Assembly (NCBI RefSeq): GCF_000350525.1
Contig: NZ_AOCN01000022.1
Coordinates: 479,572 to 543,571 of the forward strand
Reading direction: 5' to 3'
Origin: Leucobacter salsicius M1-8
Lineage (GTDB): Bacteria; Actinomycetota; Actinomycetes; Actinomycetales; Microbacteriaceae
DNA: 64,000 nucleotides
Part shown: in pieces, positions 8,945 to 16,124 of the stretch
Position numbering within the stretch: position 1 is the first letter of the stretch
Layout of the letters: each line of letters begins with the position of its first letter
Notes under the pieces: model-generated
The model's database searches: none
Told to the model about the DNA's origin: nothing
What the model saw: only the letters and a program-made list of their open reading frames with translations
Translations under genes and position numbers: made by a program

Positions 8945-9751
8945 ATGACTGCTTCTGGAATTCTTCGTGTTGCGGTGCTGGGCTACGGCGCGATCGGCGC
9001 CCGTGTGACGCAGGCCCTCGCTCAGAATGAAGTCCCCGGGGCGACATTGGTGGGCGCGATCGTGCGCGTGCCTGAGCGGGCCGCGAGCGATGGGATCCGG
9101 CCCTTGAGTCTCGAGGAGGCGCTCGCCGAGAGCGACCTGATCGTCGAGTGCGCGACGGGGGAGGCCCTCCGCGCAACTGGGCCGCGCATCATTGCGGCCG
9201 GGGTCTCGCTGCTGCCTGCCTCATTGGGCGCGCTGGCTGATCCGGATCTGCGGGCCCGGCTCGTCGAGCAGGGCCCGGGCCGCTGCTACCTGACCGCTGG
9301 CGCGATCGGCGGGCTCGACCTGCTGGGGGCCGCGGCCCGAAACCACGGCCTCGACACCGTCACGCTGACCTCGACGAAGCTCGCGCGCACGCTCGTGCAG
9401 CCGTGGATGAGCGCCAGCGAAGCCGGAAAGCTCCGCGAGACGCGGGCCGCGTTCACCCTGTTCGAAGGCAGCGTGCACGAGGCGATCGAACTGTTTCCGG
9501 CCTCCCTCAACGTCGGGGTCGCACTCGCGGCGGCGACCGGGCTCTGGGAGGGTGTGCGTGTGCGGCTGGTCGCCGATCCGGAAGCGCACCTGACTCACCA
9601 TCGCATTCAGGCCTCGGGAACCTCGGGTGATTACGATTTCTCGATCGTGAACAAGCCGCTCATAGCCTCGCCCACCTCGAGCGGGGTCGTGTCGGCGGCA
9701 CTGCTGCGCGGCGTCGAACAGATTGCGAGGCCCTCAGGTGCGTTTGTTTAG
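8945..9751 (+). CDS. Aspartate dehydrogenase-like (DUF108) NAD(P)-dependent oxidoreductase
   Basis: A 268-residue protein with an N-terminal Rossmann motif, VAVLGYGAIGARVTQAL. The DUF108 core includes the motifs LLPASLGALAD, TAGAIGGLDLLGAA, LFEGSVHEAIELFPASLNVGVALA and HHRIQASG. Family members convert L-aspartate to iminoaspartate for NAD synthesis or act on related amino acids. No nadA or nadC gene is next to it, so the role is unsure. TAGGCT lies 7 bases before the ATG (leaderless pattern). Its end overlaps the start of the next gene. Confidence 0.8.
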   Translation: MTASGILRVAVLGYGAIGARVTQALAQNEVPGATLVGAIVRVPERAASDGIRPLSLEEALAESDLIVECATGEALRATGPRIIAAGVSLLPASLGALADPDLRARLVEQGPGRCYLTAGAIGGLDLLGAAARNHGLDTVTLTSTKLARTLVQPWMSASEAGKLRETRAAFTLFEGSVHEAIELFPASLNVGVALAAATGLWEGVRVRLVADPEAHLTHHRIQASGTSGDYDFSIVNKPLIASPTSSGVVSAALLRGVEQIARPSGAFV

Positions 9752-10664
9752 CGAGCCCTCCGGTTATTCGCCGACGTGGTTTCTGCCAGTGCCGCTGTGG
9801 GAGATGAACCCGGTCGCGTGGCTCATGCTCATCGCGCTGGGGCTGTACCTCGCGGGGGCCGTCAGCTTGTGGCGCCGTGGTCAACGCTGGAGCCCGGTCG
9901 CCACGCTTTCGTTTGTGACGGGCAGCCTGCTGGTGATTCTCGTGACCGGTACCCGGCTGACCGGCCTGGCTGAAGACCTCGTCTCGGTCCTGCTGTTTCA
10001 AGAACTCACGCTCATGGTGGTCGCGCCGCCGCTCCTGATGATCGGCATGCCGGGGCGCCTGCTGCTCACAGCGACCCCGAGGCTGGGCCTGGGCCGGGGG
10101 CTGCTCCGGATCGGGCTGAGTGGCTACCGCTCGCGCATTGCGCGCGTGCTGCTGCATCCGCTGGCCGCGCTGGTGATCGCGGCGGCGATGCTGCCGGGGC
10201 TCTACCTGACGGACTTCGTGAGCGTGGTGCTGGGTTGGCCCGGAGGCCACACGCTGCTGCTCGTCGCGTTCTTGGTGCTCGGCGTGATTGCGGGGGCTCC
10301 ACTGTGGGCGCGTGACCCGCTGCCGCGCCGACCCTCGTTCGTGGTGCGCCTCGTCGAGGTGTTCGTTGAGATTCAGATCCACGCGGTGTTTGGGCTCGTG
10401 CTGCTGTTGAGCGTGCCGCCGATGTTTGCGGCGTACGCGGGGGAGCCCGTGACCGCGGGGATCAGCCGGGCGCTCGACCAGTCAGTGGGCGGAGCGCTCA
10501 TGTGGACCTACGGTGAGTTGCCGCTCATCATCGCCCTCATCGTGACGCTATCGAAGTGGCGCCGGCGAGACCTGCGCACCGCACAGCACCGCGAGGCGGC
10601 GGACGACGCGGCGTTGGACGAGTACAACGCGTACCTCGCGGCGCAGCGGAGCGGAGGCGAGTAG
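9738..10664 (+). CDS. CtaG-type cytochrome c oxidase assembly family membrane protein, lacking the usual His motif
   Basis: A 308-residue polytopic membrane protein with about seven helices. It carries family landmarks VVAPPLLMIGMPGRLLL, HPLAALVIAAAMLPGLY, APLWARDPLPRRP and DQSVGGALMWTYGELPL. CtaG helps deliver copper to cytochrome oxidase. In typical members the helix before VAPPLL contains His residues (QHM type), but here it reads LLFQELTLM. A metal role is therefore doubtful. The GTG at 9738 (GCGAGG 8 bases upstream) overlaps the stop of the preceding gene. The next gene starts 3 bases after its stop. Confidence 0.72.
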   Translation: MRLFSEPSGYSPTWFLPVPLWEMNPVAWLMLIALGLYLAGAVSLWRRGQRWSPVATLSFVTGSLLVILVTGTRLTGLAEDLVSVLLFQELTLMVVAPPLLMIGMPGRLLLTATPRLGLGRGLLRIGLSGYRSRIARVLLHPLAALVIAAAMLPGLYLTDFVSVVLGWPGGHTLLLVAFLVLGVIAGAPLWARDPLPRRPSFVVRLVEVFVEIQIHAVFGLVLLLSVPPMFAAYAGEPVTAGISRALDQSVGGALMWTYGELPLIIALIVTLSKWRRRDLRTAQHREAADDAALDEYNAYLAAQRSGGE

Positions 10665-10666
10665 CG

Positions 10667-11119
10667 GTGTCCGCAGCCCTGTTCCAGGCTGGGTACCGAA
10701 AGCAGCCCCGCACTGCCGCTCGGCGCATCGTATGGATGGTGGTGACTCTCGTGCCGTTCGGAGTGTTCGCGGGGTTCATGGTTACGGGGGCCGTTGCGAA
10801 CTGGCTGTTACTGAGCCGCGACGTGCCGGCCCAAGCCGCGGGGACCGTGCCCACCCTGCTCGACACCTGGATGCTCACCGCGTACGGTGTCGTAGCGACG
10901 CTCGCCTGGGTGATCGTGCTGGTGTTGGGGGTGCGCCGCGTGCAAGAACAGAGAGCCCGTGAACGCTGCGCTCGTGCGCGGCGAGATCGTGATGATCTCG
11001 AGCGTACGGCTCGGTCGGCTCAGTTCGCTGCCAGGCGTGAACAGCGGGCCACGGAACAGGCCGCGTACGAGCGCCGAAAGGCGGCCCGGAGGGCGCGCCG
11101 CCGCAACCAGGAGCGGTAG
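10667..11119 (+). CDS. Hypothetical two-helix membrane protein with basic coiled-coil tail
   Basis: A 150-residue protein. Helices lie at about residues 18-44 (RIVWMVVTLVPFGVFAGFMV) and 66-88 (WMLTAYGVVATLAWVIVLVL), followed by a long Arg/Glu-rich cytoplasmic helix (RARERCARARRDRDDLERTARSAQ split over the tail). The GTG at 10667 follows the CtaG-like stop by 2 bases, so it is probably co-transcribed and coupled. No family recognised. Confidence 0.65.
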   Translation: MSAALFQAGYRKQPRTAARRIVWMVVTLVPFGVFAGFMVTGAVANWLLLSRDVPAQAAGTVPTLLDTWMLTAYGVVATLAWVIVLVLGVRRVQEQRARERCARARRDRDDLERTARSAQFAARREQRATEQAAYERRKAARRARRRNQER

Positions 11120-11173
11120 CGTTTCCATACCGAGCGAGAAGCCTGTCGACCGGCTTGGCCCTACGATGGCTCC

Positions 11174-11560
11174 ATGCCCCGCATTCGCGCCACCGACCTG
11201 ATCGACGTCTTCGTCTACACGGTGGTGCTGGGCACCTTCACGCAGTTGTTTCCCCAGGTGATCAGCGAGTCGTTTCTCACATCGCTCATTACTGCCGTGC
11301 TCCTCAAGGTCGTGCTCGAGGTCGTCGTGCGGCTGAAAACCACGATCGTCACGCGATTCAAGAACGCAGACTCGATGCGGGTCAAGGTCGTCGCGGCGGT
11401 GTCACTGTCGCTCGTGGGCGGTGGCAGCAAAGCGCTCATCCTATGGCTCACGGACGTCATACTCGGCGACGCGGTCTACCTCGGAGGGTTCTTTGCGGTG
11501 ACGCTGCTCGTCGTGACGCTTATGCTCGCGCGTGCTGGCGTGCGCCGCCTCGTTCGGTGA
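11174..11560 (+). CDS. Hypothetical membrane protein, 128 aa
   Basis: Two to four hydrophobic segments: VFVYTVVLGTFTQLFPQVI, VKVVAAVSLSLVGGGSKALI and GGFFAVTLLVVTLMLARAG. The start is supported by TACGAT exactly 6 bases before the ATG. Function unknown; it resembles small conserved actinobacterial membrane proteins. Confidence 0.62.
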   Translation: MPRIRATDLIDVFVYTVVLGTFTQLFPQVISESFLTSLITAVLLKVVLEVVVRLKTTIVTRFKNADSMRVKVVAAVSLSLVGGGSKALILWLTDVILGDAVYLGGFFAVTLLVVTLMLARAGVRRLVR

Positions 11561-11674
11561 GCGGTTTTGTCAGCGTTGCGGAAGCACTCTTTTGAACAGG
11601 CCGAGGAGCTGCGCGCCGGCGCTCGGAGCTAACGTACGGGCAGCGGCTACGGCCAGATCGCTACCATAGACCGC

Positions 11675-11911
11675 ATGGACGGCTTTCTCCCGGTGAGTAC
11701 CTTTTGGTTCACGCTCGCCATCATCAACGCTGGTCTGGCTGAGCAGAAGGGCCGTTCCCGGCTGGTCTGGTTCCTCGGCAGCCTGTTTATCGGGCCGCTG
11801 GCGACGCTGCTGATCGTTGTCATGGCGCGTCCTGATCCCGACGCAGAAGCCACTGCGGAGGACTTACGCCGGTATCAGGCCGAGCGTGCGGCCAAGCGCA
11901 GCGGTAGCTGA
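11675..11911 (+). CDS. Small membrane protein, 78 aa
   Basis: Two helices (FWFTLAIINAGLAEQKG and LVWFLGSLFIGPLATLLIVV) and a charged tail with an acidic then basic stretch. The GRSR-W-LGSLFIGPLATL pattern recurs in small actinobacterial membrane proteins of unknown function. TACCAT lies 7 bases before the ATG. Confidence 0.6.
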   Translation: MDGFLPVSTFWFTLAIINAGLAEQKGRSRLVWFLGSLFIGPLATLLIVVMARPDPDAEATAEDLRRYQAERAAKRSGS

Positions 11912-11945
11912 ACCCGGGGTGTTACTCGTTACTAGGATGATGGGC

Positions 11946-12485
11946 ATGGAATCGACCCTCGAGTTCGGCGTTGCTACCGAATCAGACGTGCCCGCACTTG
12001 TCACGCTCATCGATTCGGCCTATCGCGGCGAGTCCAGCCGGGCCGGTTGGACGCACGAGGCCGATGTGATGGAGGGATCACGCACGAGCGAAGCTGAGAT
12101 CCGAGGGATCGTGGCGGATCCCGACTCAACGATGCTGCTGGTGCGTGGCAACGCCCTTGATGGGCGCCTCTTGGCCTGTTGCCAGCTGCAGCGGCAAGGA
12201 GAACGTAGCTACTTCGGAACGTTCGCGGTCGACCCCACACGCCAGGGTGAGGGCGTGGGCGCCGCGGTACTCGACTACGCCGAGCGGCTTGCCCGTGACA
12301 GCTGGGGCAGCACCCACATGGTCATGACCGTCGTGCGACAGCGCGAGGAGCTCATTGCGTATTACGTTCGACGAGGATTTCGCGACACGGGCGAGCGCAC
12401 GCCGTTTCCCTACGCGGACGAACGATTCGGGCGCCCGCTGCGGGACGACCTCGAATTCACCCACCTCGAAAAGCGCCTGTTCTGA
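11946..12485 (+). CDS. GNAT-family N-acetyltransferase
   Basis: A 179-residue acetyl-CoA-dependent acyltransferase. The acetyl-CoA binding motif A is seen as FAVDPTRQGEGVGAAVLDYAERLAR, and motif B as ELIAYYVRRGFRDTGERTPFPY. Substrate unknown. Three ATGs lie close together (11937, 11940, 11946). The last is chosen because TAGGAT is then 7 bases upstream, matching the leaderless spacing of its neighbours. Confidence 0.85.
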   Translation: MESTLEFGVATESDVPALVTLIDSAYRGESSRAGWTHEADVMEGSRTSEAEIRGIVADPDSTMLLVRGNALDGRLLACCQLQRQGERSYFGTFAVDPTRQGEGVGAAVLDYAERLARDSWGSTHMVMTVVRQREELIAYYVRRGFRDTGERTPFPYADERFGRPLRDDLEFTHLEKRLF

Positions 12486-12534
12486 GCGACGCAAGCCATA
12501 GCTTGCCGGCAGCGGTCGGCGTAGGCTATCCACC

Positions 12535-12924
12535 ATGGTCATTATCGGACTGGTGATCGCTGGCCTCGCAGCCCTGCTCCACGTGTACATCTTCTACATG
12601 GAGTCCATTGTTTGGACGAGCCGCCGCGTTCGGGCCACGTTTGGTACGAGCGAGAACGAGGCCCTTGCCACGAAAGAGATGGCGTTCAATCAGGGCTTCT
12701 ACAACCTGTTTCTCGCCATCGTGACCGGGGTTGGCATCATTCTCTACCTCGCAGGTCGGCCTGAGACCGGCCTTGCGCTGGTGTTCGCCGGCGCCGGATC
12801 AATGCTTGCCGCGGCCGTCGTGCTGGGAGTCTCGTCTCCCACAAAATGGGTCGCGGCGGTGACCCAGGGGGCACTTCCGCTTCTGAGTGTGGCCCTCATG
12901 GGCGTGGGAATCATACTGCGATAA
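12535..12924 (+). CDS. DUF1304 family membrane protein
   Basis: A 129-residue protein with four predicted helices. Family motifs are HVYIFYMESIVW at the N-terminus and AFNQGFYNLFLAIVTGVG in the middle. Function unknown. TAGGCT is 7 bases before the ATG. The stop is followed closely by an unrelated small membrane gene. Confidence 0.85.
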   Translation: MVIIGLVIAGLAALLHVYIFYMESIVWTSRRVRATFGTSENEALATKEMAFNQGFYNLFLAIVTGVGIILYLAGRPETGLALVFAGAGSMLAAAVVLGVSSPTKWVAAVTQGALPLLSVALMGVGIILR

Positions 12925-13045
12925 AATCCCACCCAGGCCGCCTTGCGTGGCCAGTTTGTCTCCACGATGTGGCGTCTGTGTCAATGCCCTTTTGGATGCT
13001 CTTCTCCGGAATAGAATCAGCTCCATCGAGCAAAGGAGCATTGTC

Positions 13046-13369
13046 ATGAATACGCACGATCTCTCCCATTCGAAAGGCCTTCCGCTCACCGCTTTGATCG
13101 TGGGCGCCGTAGCCCTGTTAGTCACCATCGTCTACGCGATCATCCCGGTGGGCACACCTGCCACGGTTGTGAGTGGCCTGCTCGGTGCGGTCGCGGTGGT
13201 CCTCGGTATCATTGCGCGTACCAGGCACTCTGCCGATGGGATCGCTATGGCAGCGGTCGTCGTTGGCGCGGTCGCGATCCTACTTGCGGTTGGAATTATT
13301 GCCGGCGTATTCGCTGGCATGAGCATGGGTGGTGGCGGCACCGGAGGCGGTGGCGGTTACACCTACTAG
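13046..13369 (+). CDS. Small membrane protein with Gly-rich tail
   Basis: A 107-residue protein with three hydrophobic segments (LTALIVGAVALLVTIVYAII, VVSGLLGAVAVVLGIIA, MAAVVVGAVAILLAVGIIAG), ending in a Gly-rich stretch and YTY. It resembles the membrane part of DUF4190-like proteins but no family is certain. The ATG is preceded by AAAGGAG at good spacing, so unlike its neighbours it uses a conventional leader. Confidence 0.65.
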   Translation: MNTHDLSHSKGLPLTALIVGAVALLVTIVYAIIPVGTPATVVSGLLGAVAVVLGIIARTRHSADGIAMAAVVVGAVAILLAVGIIAGVFAGMSMGGGGTGGGGGYTY

Positions 13370-13814
13370 TTTGTCCCGTTCGTGCTAAGCCGGTGGCGGC
13401 ACCAACGACAACGGGCCGTGGCTTCGAATAGCTACGGCCTTGTGTGGATCCCACGTGCCCGAGACGGGGGCTGGTCATGGACCTGCGCCTAGAATGCAAA
13501 AAGTCCCCAGTTTCCGTGGAGGGAGACTGGGGACTTCACAATAATGACACAGAACTCCCGGGGACGCGAATCCCGGCAGGCGCACGAAGCCCGTCCGTCG
13601 CTGAATCTGCAGAAATCATCGATGGGCGGCGAAGCGATCTTGCTGCGCTCCCATTCCCAGAAGCCACCGGTGAGTGCCTCGGCTCCTCATATGGGCATCT
13701 CATTGGCATCGGCATGAGCGAATGAAACGCGGAGTCTGTTGCTGGCAGAGTACTTTGGGGAGGCAAAAAGCCTGCTCTTCCCAATGAAACAAAGCTAAGA
13801 GCGGGGCCTAACTG
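13370..13814. other. Intergenic with hairpins, no secure gene, up to the prophage boundary
   Basis: An imperfect stem at 13413-13439 (GGCCGTGGC / GCTACGGCC) may end the preceding gene. At 13500-13536 AAGTCCCCAGT pairs with ACTGGGGACTT; the five A's before it make a T-run on the minus strand, so it reads as a minus-strand terminator. A 57-codon frame from 13544 to 13717 is preceded by GGAGGGAG but resembles nothing I know. The junction repeat begins at 13815. Confidence 0.5.
13500..13536 (-). terminator. Probable terminator, minus strand
   Basis: An 11-bp perfect stem with a 15-base loop. On the minus strand it is followed by TTTTT. It could end transcription coming from the capsid pseudogene side. 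Confidence 0.55.
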
Positions 13815-13828
13815 ACGTACGCGAGATG
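13815..13828. repeat. attL-like copy of the tRNA-Leu 3' end
   Basis: ACGTACGCGAGATG is repeated exactly at 24739-24752, where it forms the 3' end of tRNA-Leu. Counting two mismatches, the match extends to 22 bases. It marks the far boundary of the prophage remnant. Confidence 0.8.
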
Positions 13829-13929
13829 AGACTCGATGTTCCCGCTTTGGGAGGGTCGTGCATGTGTGGGCCGCACCGTGCTGGTGTGGCCCACACGGGG
13901 GTGGATAGACGGTAGTGTCGCGCAGCACC

Positions 13930-14697
13930 GCAGCACCGCAGCGGCCTTGAGAGCGACACCGACGGGGCCGAACTCTATACCGCCCTCCTGCACCGCCTTC
14001 ACATTCGAGAAGTCCGGCAGCCAGGTCTTTGCCAGACGCTCCCTCGAGGTCAAGAAGCTGTGGAAACCGTCAAAGTTAGCACGGTAGGTGTACAGGCTCG
14101 CCTTGCCTGCTGTGATCTGGATGATCGGCGTGTTCGTGCCTGCCTTGTTGCACGGGTAGGCGAAGTAGATACCGCCGTACGTTTTACGGGTGATCGGGTT
14201 CCCGTGGGTACCAACGAGGCCTTCGATGGGCTCTCGCTGGTACCTGGACGAGTAGCGTACGATCGCACGCACTTTGGCGAGTGGCTTGGCGTTGCCAAGG
14301 ATCACGGTCGGGGTGCCGTTGAGGAGAGCGAGGAAGTCATCGAGCAGGTCGAGTGTGCATTGTCGAGTCCATCAAAGCCGTGGGCGTCGACGGCGGTGTC
14401 GCCGTTGATGCTGGCGTCCTGGAACCTGGTGGATGTCGTCTTGGCCTTTGGGCCATGTTGAGTGCAACGCCACCGGACGCGGTGGGGTCGAGCTCCGCGA
14501 GGACGCGGCCGATCTGGAAGGTGCCACCGGAGCACAGCAAGGCCGGTGGTGAAATGCTCCGTCTCCACGTATGCAGGCGTGTACTCGGCGTAGCACTGAT
14601 GGAACGACGCATCGAGCTGCGTCTTGAGTTGACGGTACCCGTAGGTCATCGTCGCGCCGCCGCCGGCGGGGGAATCTCCAGGCCAACGGTGAGTCAC
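13930..14697 (-). pseudogene. Frameshifted phage major capsid protein gene (inverted relative to the tail genes)
   Basis: No single frame is intact, but successive minus-strand frames join into a capsid-like protein. Near 14649 it begins MTYGYRQLKTQLDASF and TPAYVETEHFTTGLAVL, then shifts to GGTFQIGRVLAELDPTASGG. It shifts again to TSTRFQDASINGDTAVDA and FDGLDNA, and finally to VILGNAKPLAKVRAIVRY, GIYFAYP and ASLYTYRANFDGFHSF. The order FQI-RV, RFQ-INGDTAVD-FDGLD, NAK-IAKVR and LY-R-DGFH is that of actinophage HK97-type capsid subunits. At least three frameshifts show decay. Phage capsid and tail genes normally share a strand; these are opposed, so the remnant is rearranged. Confidence 0.7.
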
Positions 14698-14863
14698 AAG
14701 ACGTCCCTCCTGTTGGCGAACCGGGTCTGATGCACGTTTAGGTGACAGGGTGACCTGACCTACAGTTTGGTTTCCACTCGGGGTAGCTAGTTGATGGCCT
14801 TCATGAAAGGCTCACTGATTTGGCCTGGTTAAAGTTCCGATCTTTTACAAGGATAGGAACACC

Positions 14864-15178
14864 ATGGCCAAGAAATACGAACCCGAGTTCCGTGAGCGCG
14901 CCCTCCGCATGCTCACCGAAGCTCTACCCGAACACGCAAGTCTTCATGCGGCGAGTAAACACATCGGCGGGCTCCTTGGAGTCTCGCCCGACACGCTTCG
15001 CGTCTGGCATCGCCAAACCCAGGTCGACGCTGGCGCGAAGCCCGGTGTCACCACCGATATGAATGAAGAGAACCGTCGGTTGCGCCGCGAGAATGCGGAG
15101 CTTCGGAAAGCGAATGAAGTTCTCAAAGCTGCGAGCATATTTTTCGCGCAGGAACTCGACCGGCCACGATCGAAATGA
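14864..15178 (+). CDS. IS3-family transposase OrfA, copy 1
   Basis: A 104-residue DNA-binding subunit. The HTH region is SLHAASKHIGGLLGVSPDTLRVWHRQ (two pieces, residues about 27-52). A leucine-zipper-like coiled coil (EENRRLRRENAELRKANEVL) near residues 68-90 mediates pairing with OrfB/OrfAB. AAGGATAGGAA precedes the ATG. It overlaps OrfB by 4 bases (ATGA), which allows coupled translation or a programmed frameshift. Confidence 0.92.
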   Translation: MAKKYEPEFRERALRMLTEALPEHASLHAASKHIGGLLGVSPDTLRVWHRQTQVDAGAKPGVTTDMNEENRRLRRENAELRKANEVLKAASIFFAQELDRPRSK

Positions 15179-16086
15179 TCCGATTCATCGATAAGTATCG
15201 TGATCGTTTCGGGGTCGAGTTCCTCTGCCGCACGCTACGTGCGGCAGTCCGTGGTTTCCTCACCTCACGCGGGTATCGGGCAGCGAGGAACCGGCTGCCT
15301 TCAGCTAGGCACCTCCGTGATGAGATCCTCATCCCGGAGATCACGCGCCTCCACCACAAGCATTACGGCGTGTATGGTCGCCGCAAAATGCATGCCCTAT
15401 TGCGGCGTGAGGGCTGGGAAATTGGCCGTGACGCCTGCGAGCGGCTCATGAAGATCGCTGGAGTACGCGGCGTGCAACGCTCGAAACGGGCATTCACCAC
15501 GAAGAGCGACCCGGCGGACCGGCTGCCAGGTGATCTCGTGAATCGGAACTTCACTGCGGCAGCACCGAAGCGGTTGTGGGTCGTCGACATCACCTATGTT
15601 GCGACGTGGTCTGGGTTCGCGTACGTATCGTTCGTGACCGACGTGTACTCGCGCAGAATCGTCGGCTGGAATGTCGCTTCAACACTCAAGGCCGAGGTAT
15701 TGCCGTTGCAAGCGCTTGAGATGGCGGCCTGGCAGGCCGGTGGTGATCTCGAGGGGTTGGTGCATCACAGCGACCACGGCTCGAATTATATGTCGATGGT
15801 CTACACCAACCGGGTCGCAGAGCTCGGCGCGATCCCGTCAACCGGGACAGTCGGCGATAGCTACGACAATTCGATGGCTGAAGCAGTGAACGCGCTCTAC
15901 AAAGCCGAATTGATCAGGCAGCAGGGGCCTTGGAAAACGGTCGAGCAGGTCGAGCTTGCGACGTTGGAATATGTGTGGTGGTGGAACAACGAACGCCTTC
16001 ACGGGGAGCTTGATATGCGTACCCCTGCAGAGGTTGAAGCGGCGTACTACGCTGTCACTGAACCGTTGCCCGCACTGACGATGTAA
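15175..16086 (+). CDS. IS3-family transposase OrfB (DDE integrase), copy 1
   Basis: A 303-residue catalytic subunit with the HTH_21 region (HHKHYGVYGRRKMHALLRREG) followed by an rve integrase core. The DDE acids are visible in WVVDITYVATWSG, HHSDHGSNYMS and NSMAEAVNALYKAEL. The C-terminal WWWNNERLHGELDMRTPAE is typical of IS3 transposases. The frame is intact, so the element may still be active. Confidence 0.93.
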   Translation: MIRFIDKYRDRFGVEFLCRTLRAAVRGFLTSRGYRAARNRLPSARHLRDEILIPEITRLHHKHYGVYGRRKMHALLRREGWEIGRDACERLMKIAGVRGVQRSKRAFTTKSDPADRLPGDLVNRNFTAAAPKRLWVVDITYVATWSGFAYVSFVTDVYSRRIVGWNVASTLKAEVLPLQALEMAAWQAGGDLEGLVHHSDHGSNYMSMVYTNRVAELGAIPSTGTVGDSYDNSMAEAVNALYKAELIRQQGPWKTVEQVELATLEYVWWWNNERLHGELDMRTPAEVEAAYYAVTEPLPALTM

Positions 16087-16124
16087 CGGACAACCATGTC
16101 GGAACTTTAGTCAGGCCAAATCAG

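Larger units (their letters stand above)
14816..16123 (+). mobile_element. IS3-family insertion sequence, copy 1 (1308 bp)
   Basis: The ends are 25-bp inverted repeats starting TGATTTGGCCTG and continuing GTTAAAGTTCCGA (left) or ACTAAAGTTCCGA (right), with two mismatches. Two overlapping transposase frames follow. A second copy at 60632-61939 appears identical wherever I compared them. No target duplication is visible (left flank ends CTCAC, right flank begins GTTGA). The flanks belong to unrelated phage genes, so a deletion or recombination has occurred here. Confidence 0.9.

Noticed and set aside
13544..13717. 57-codon frame with a G-rich leader just outside the prophage
   Set aside because: The leader is part of a hairpin that looks like a minus-strand terminator, and the peptide resembles nothing known.
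14060..14461. 133-residue plus-strand frame
   Set aside because: It is the antisense of the capsid pseudogene, whose minus-strand frames carry recognisable capsid motifs.
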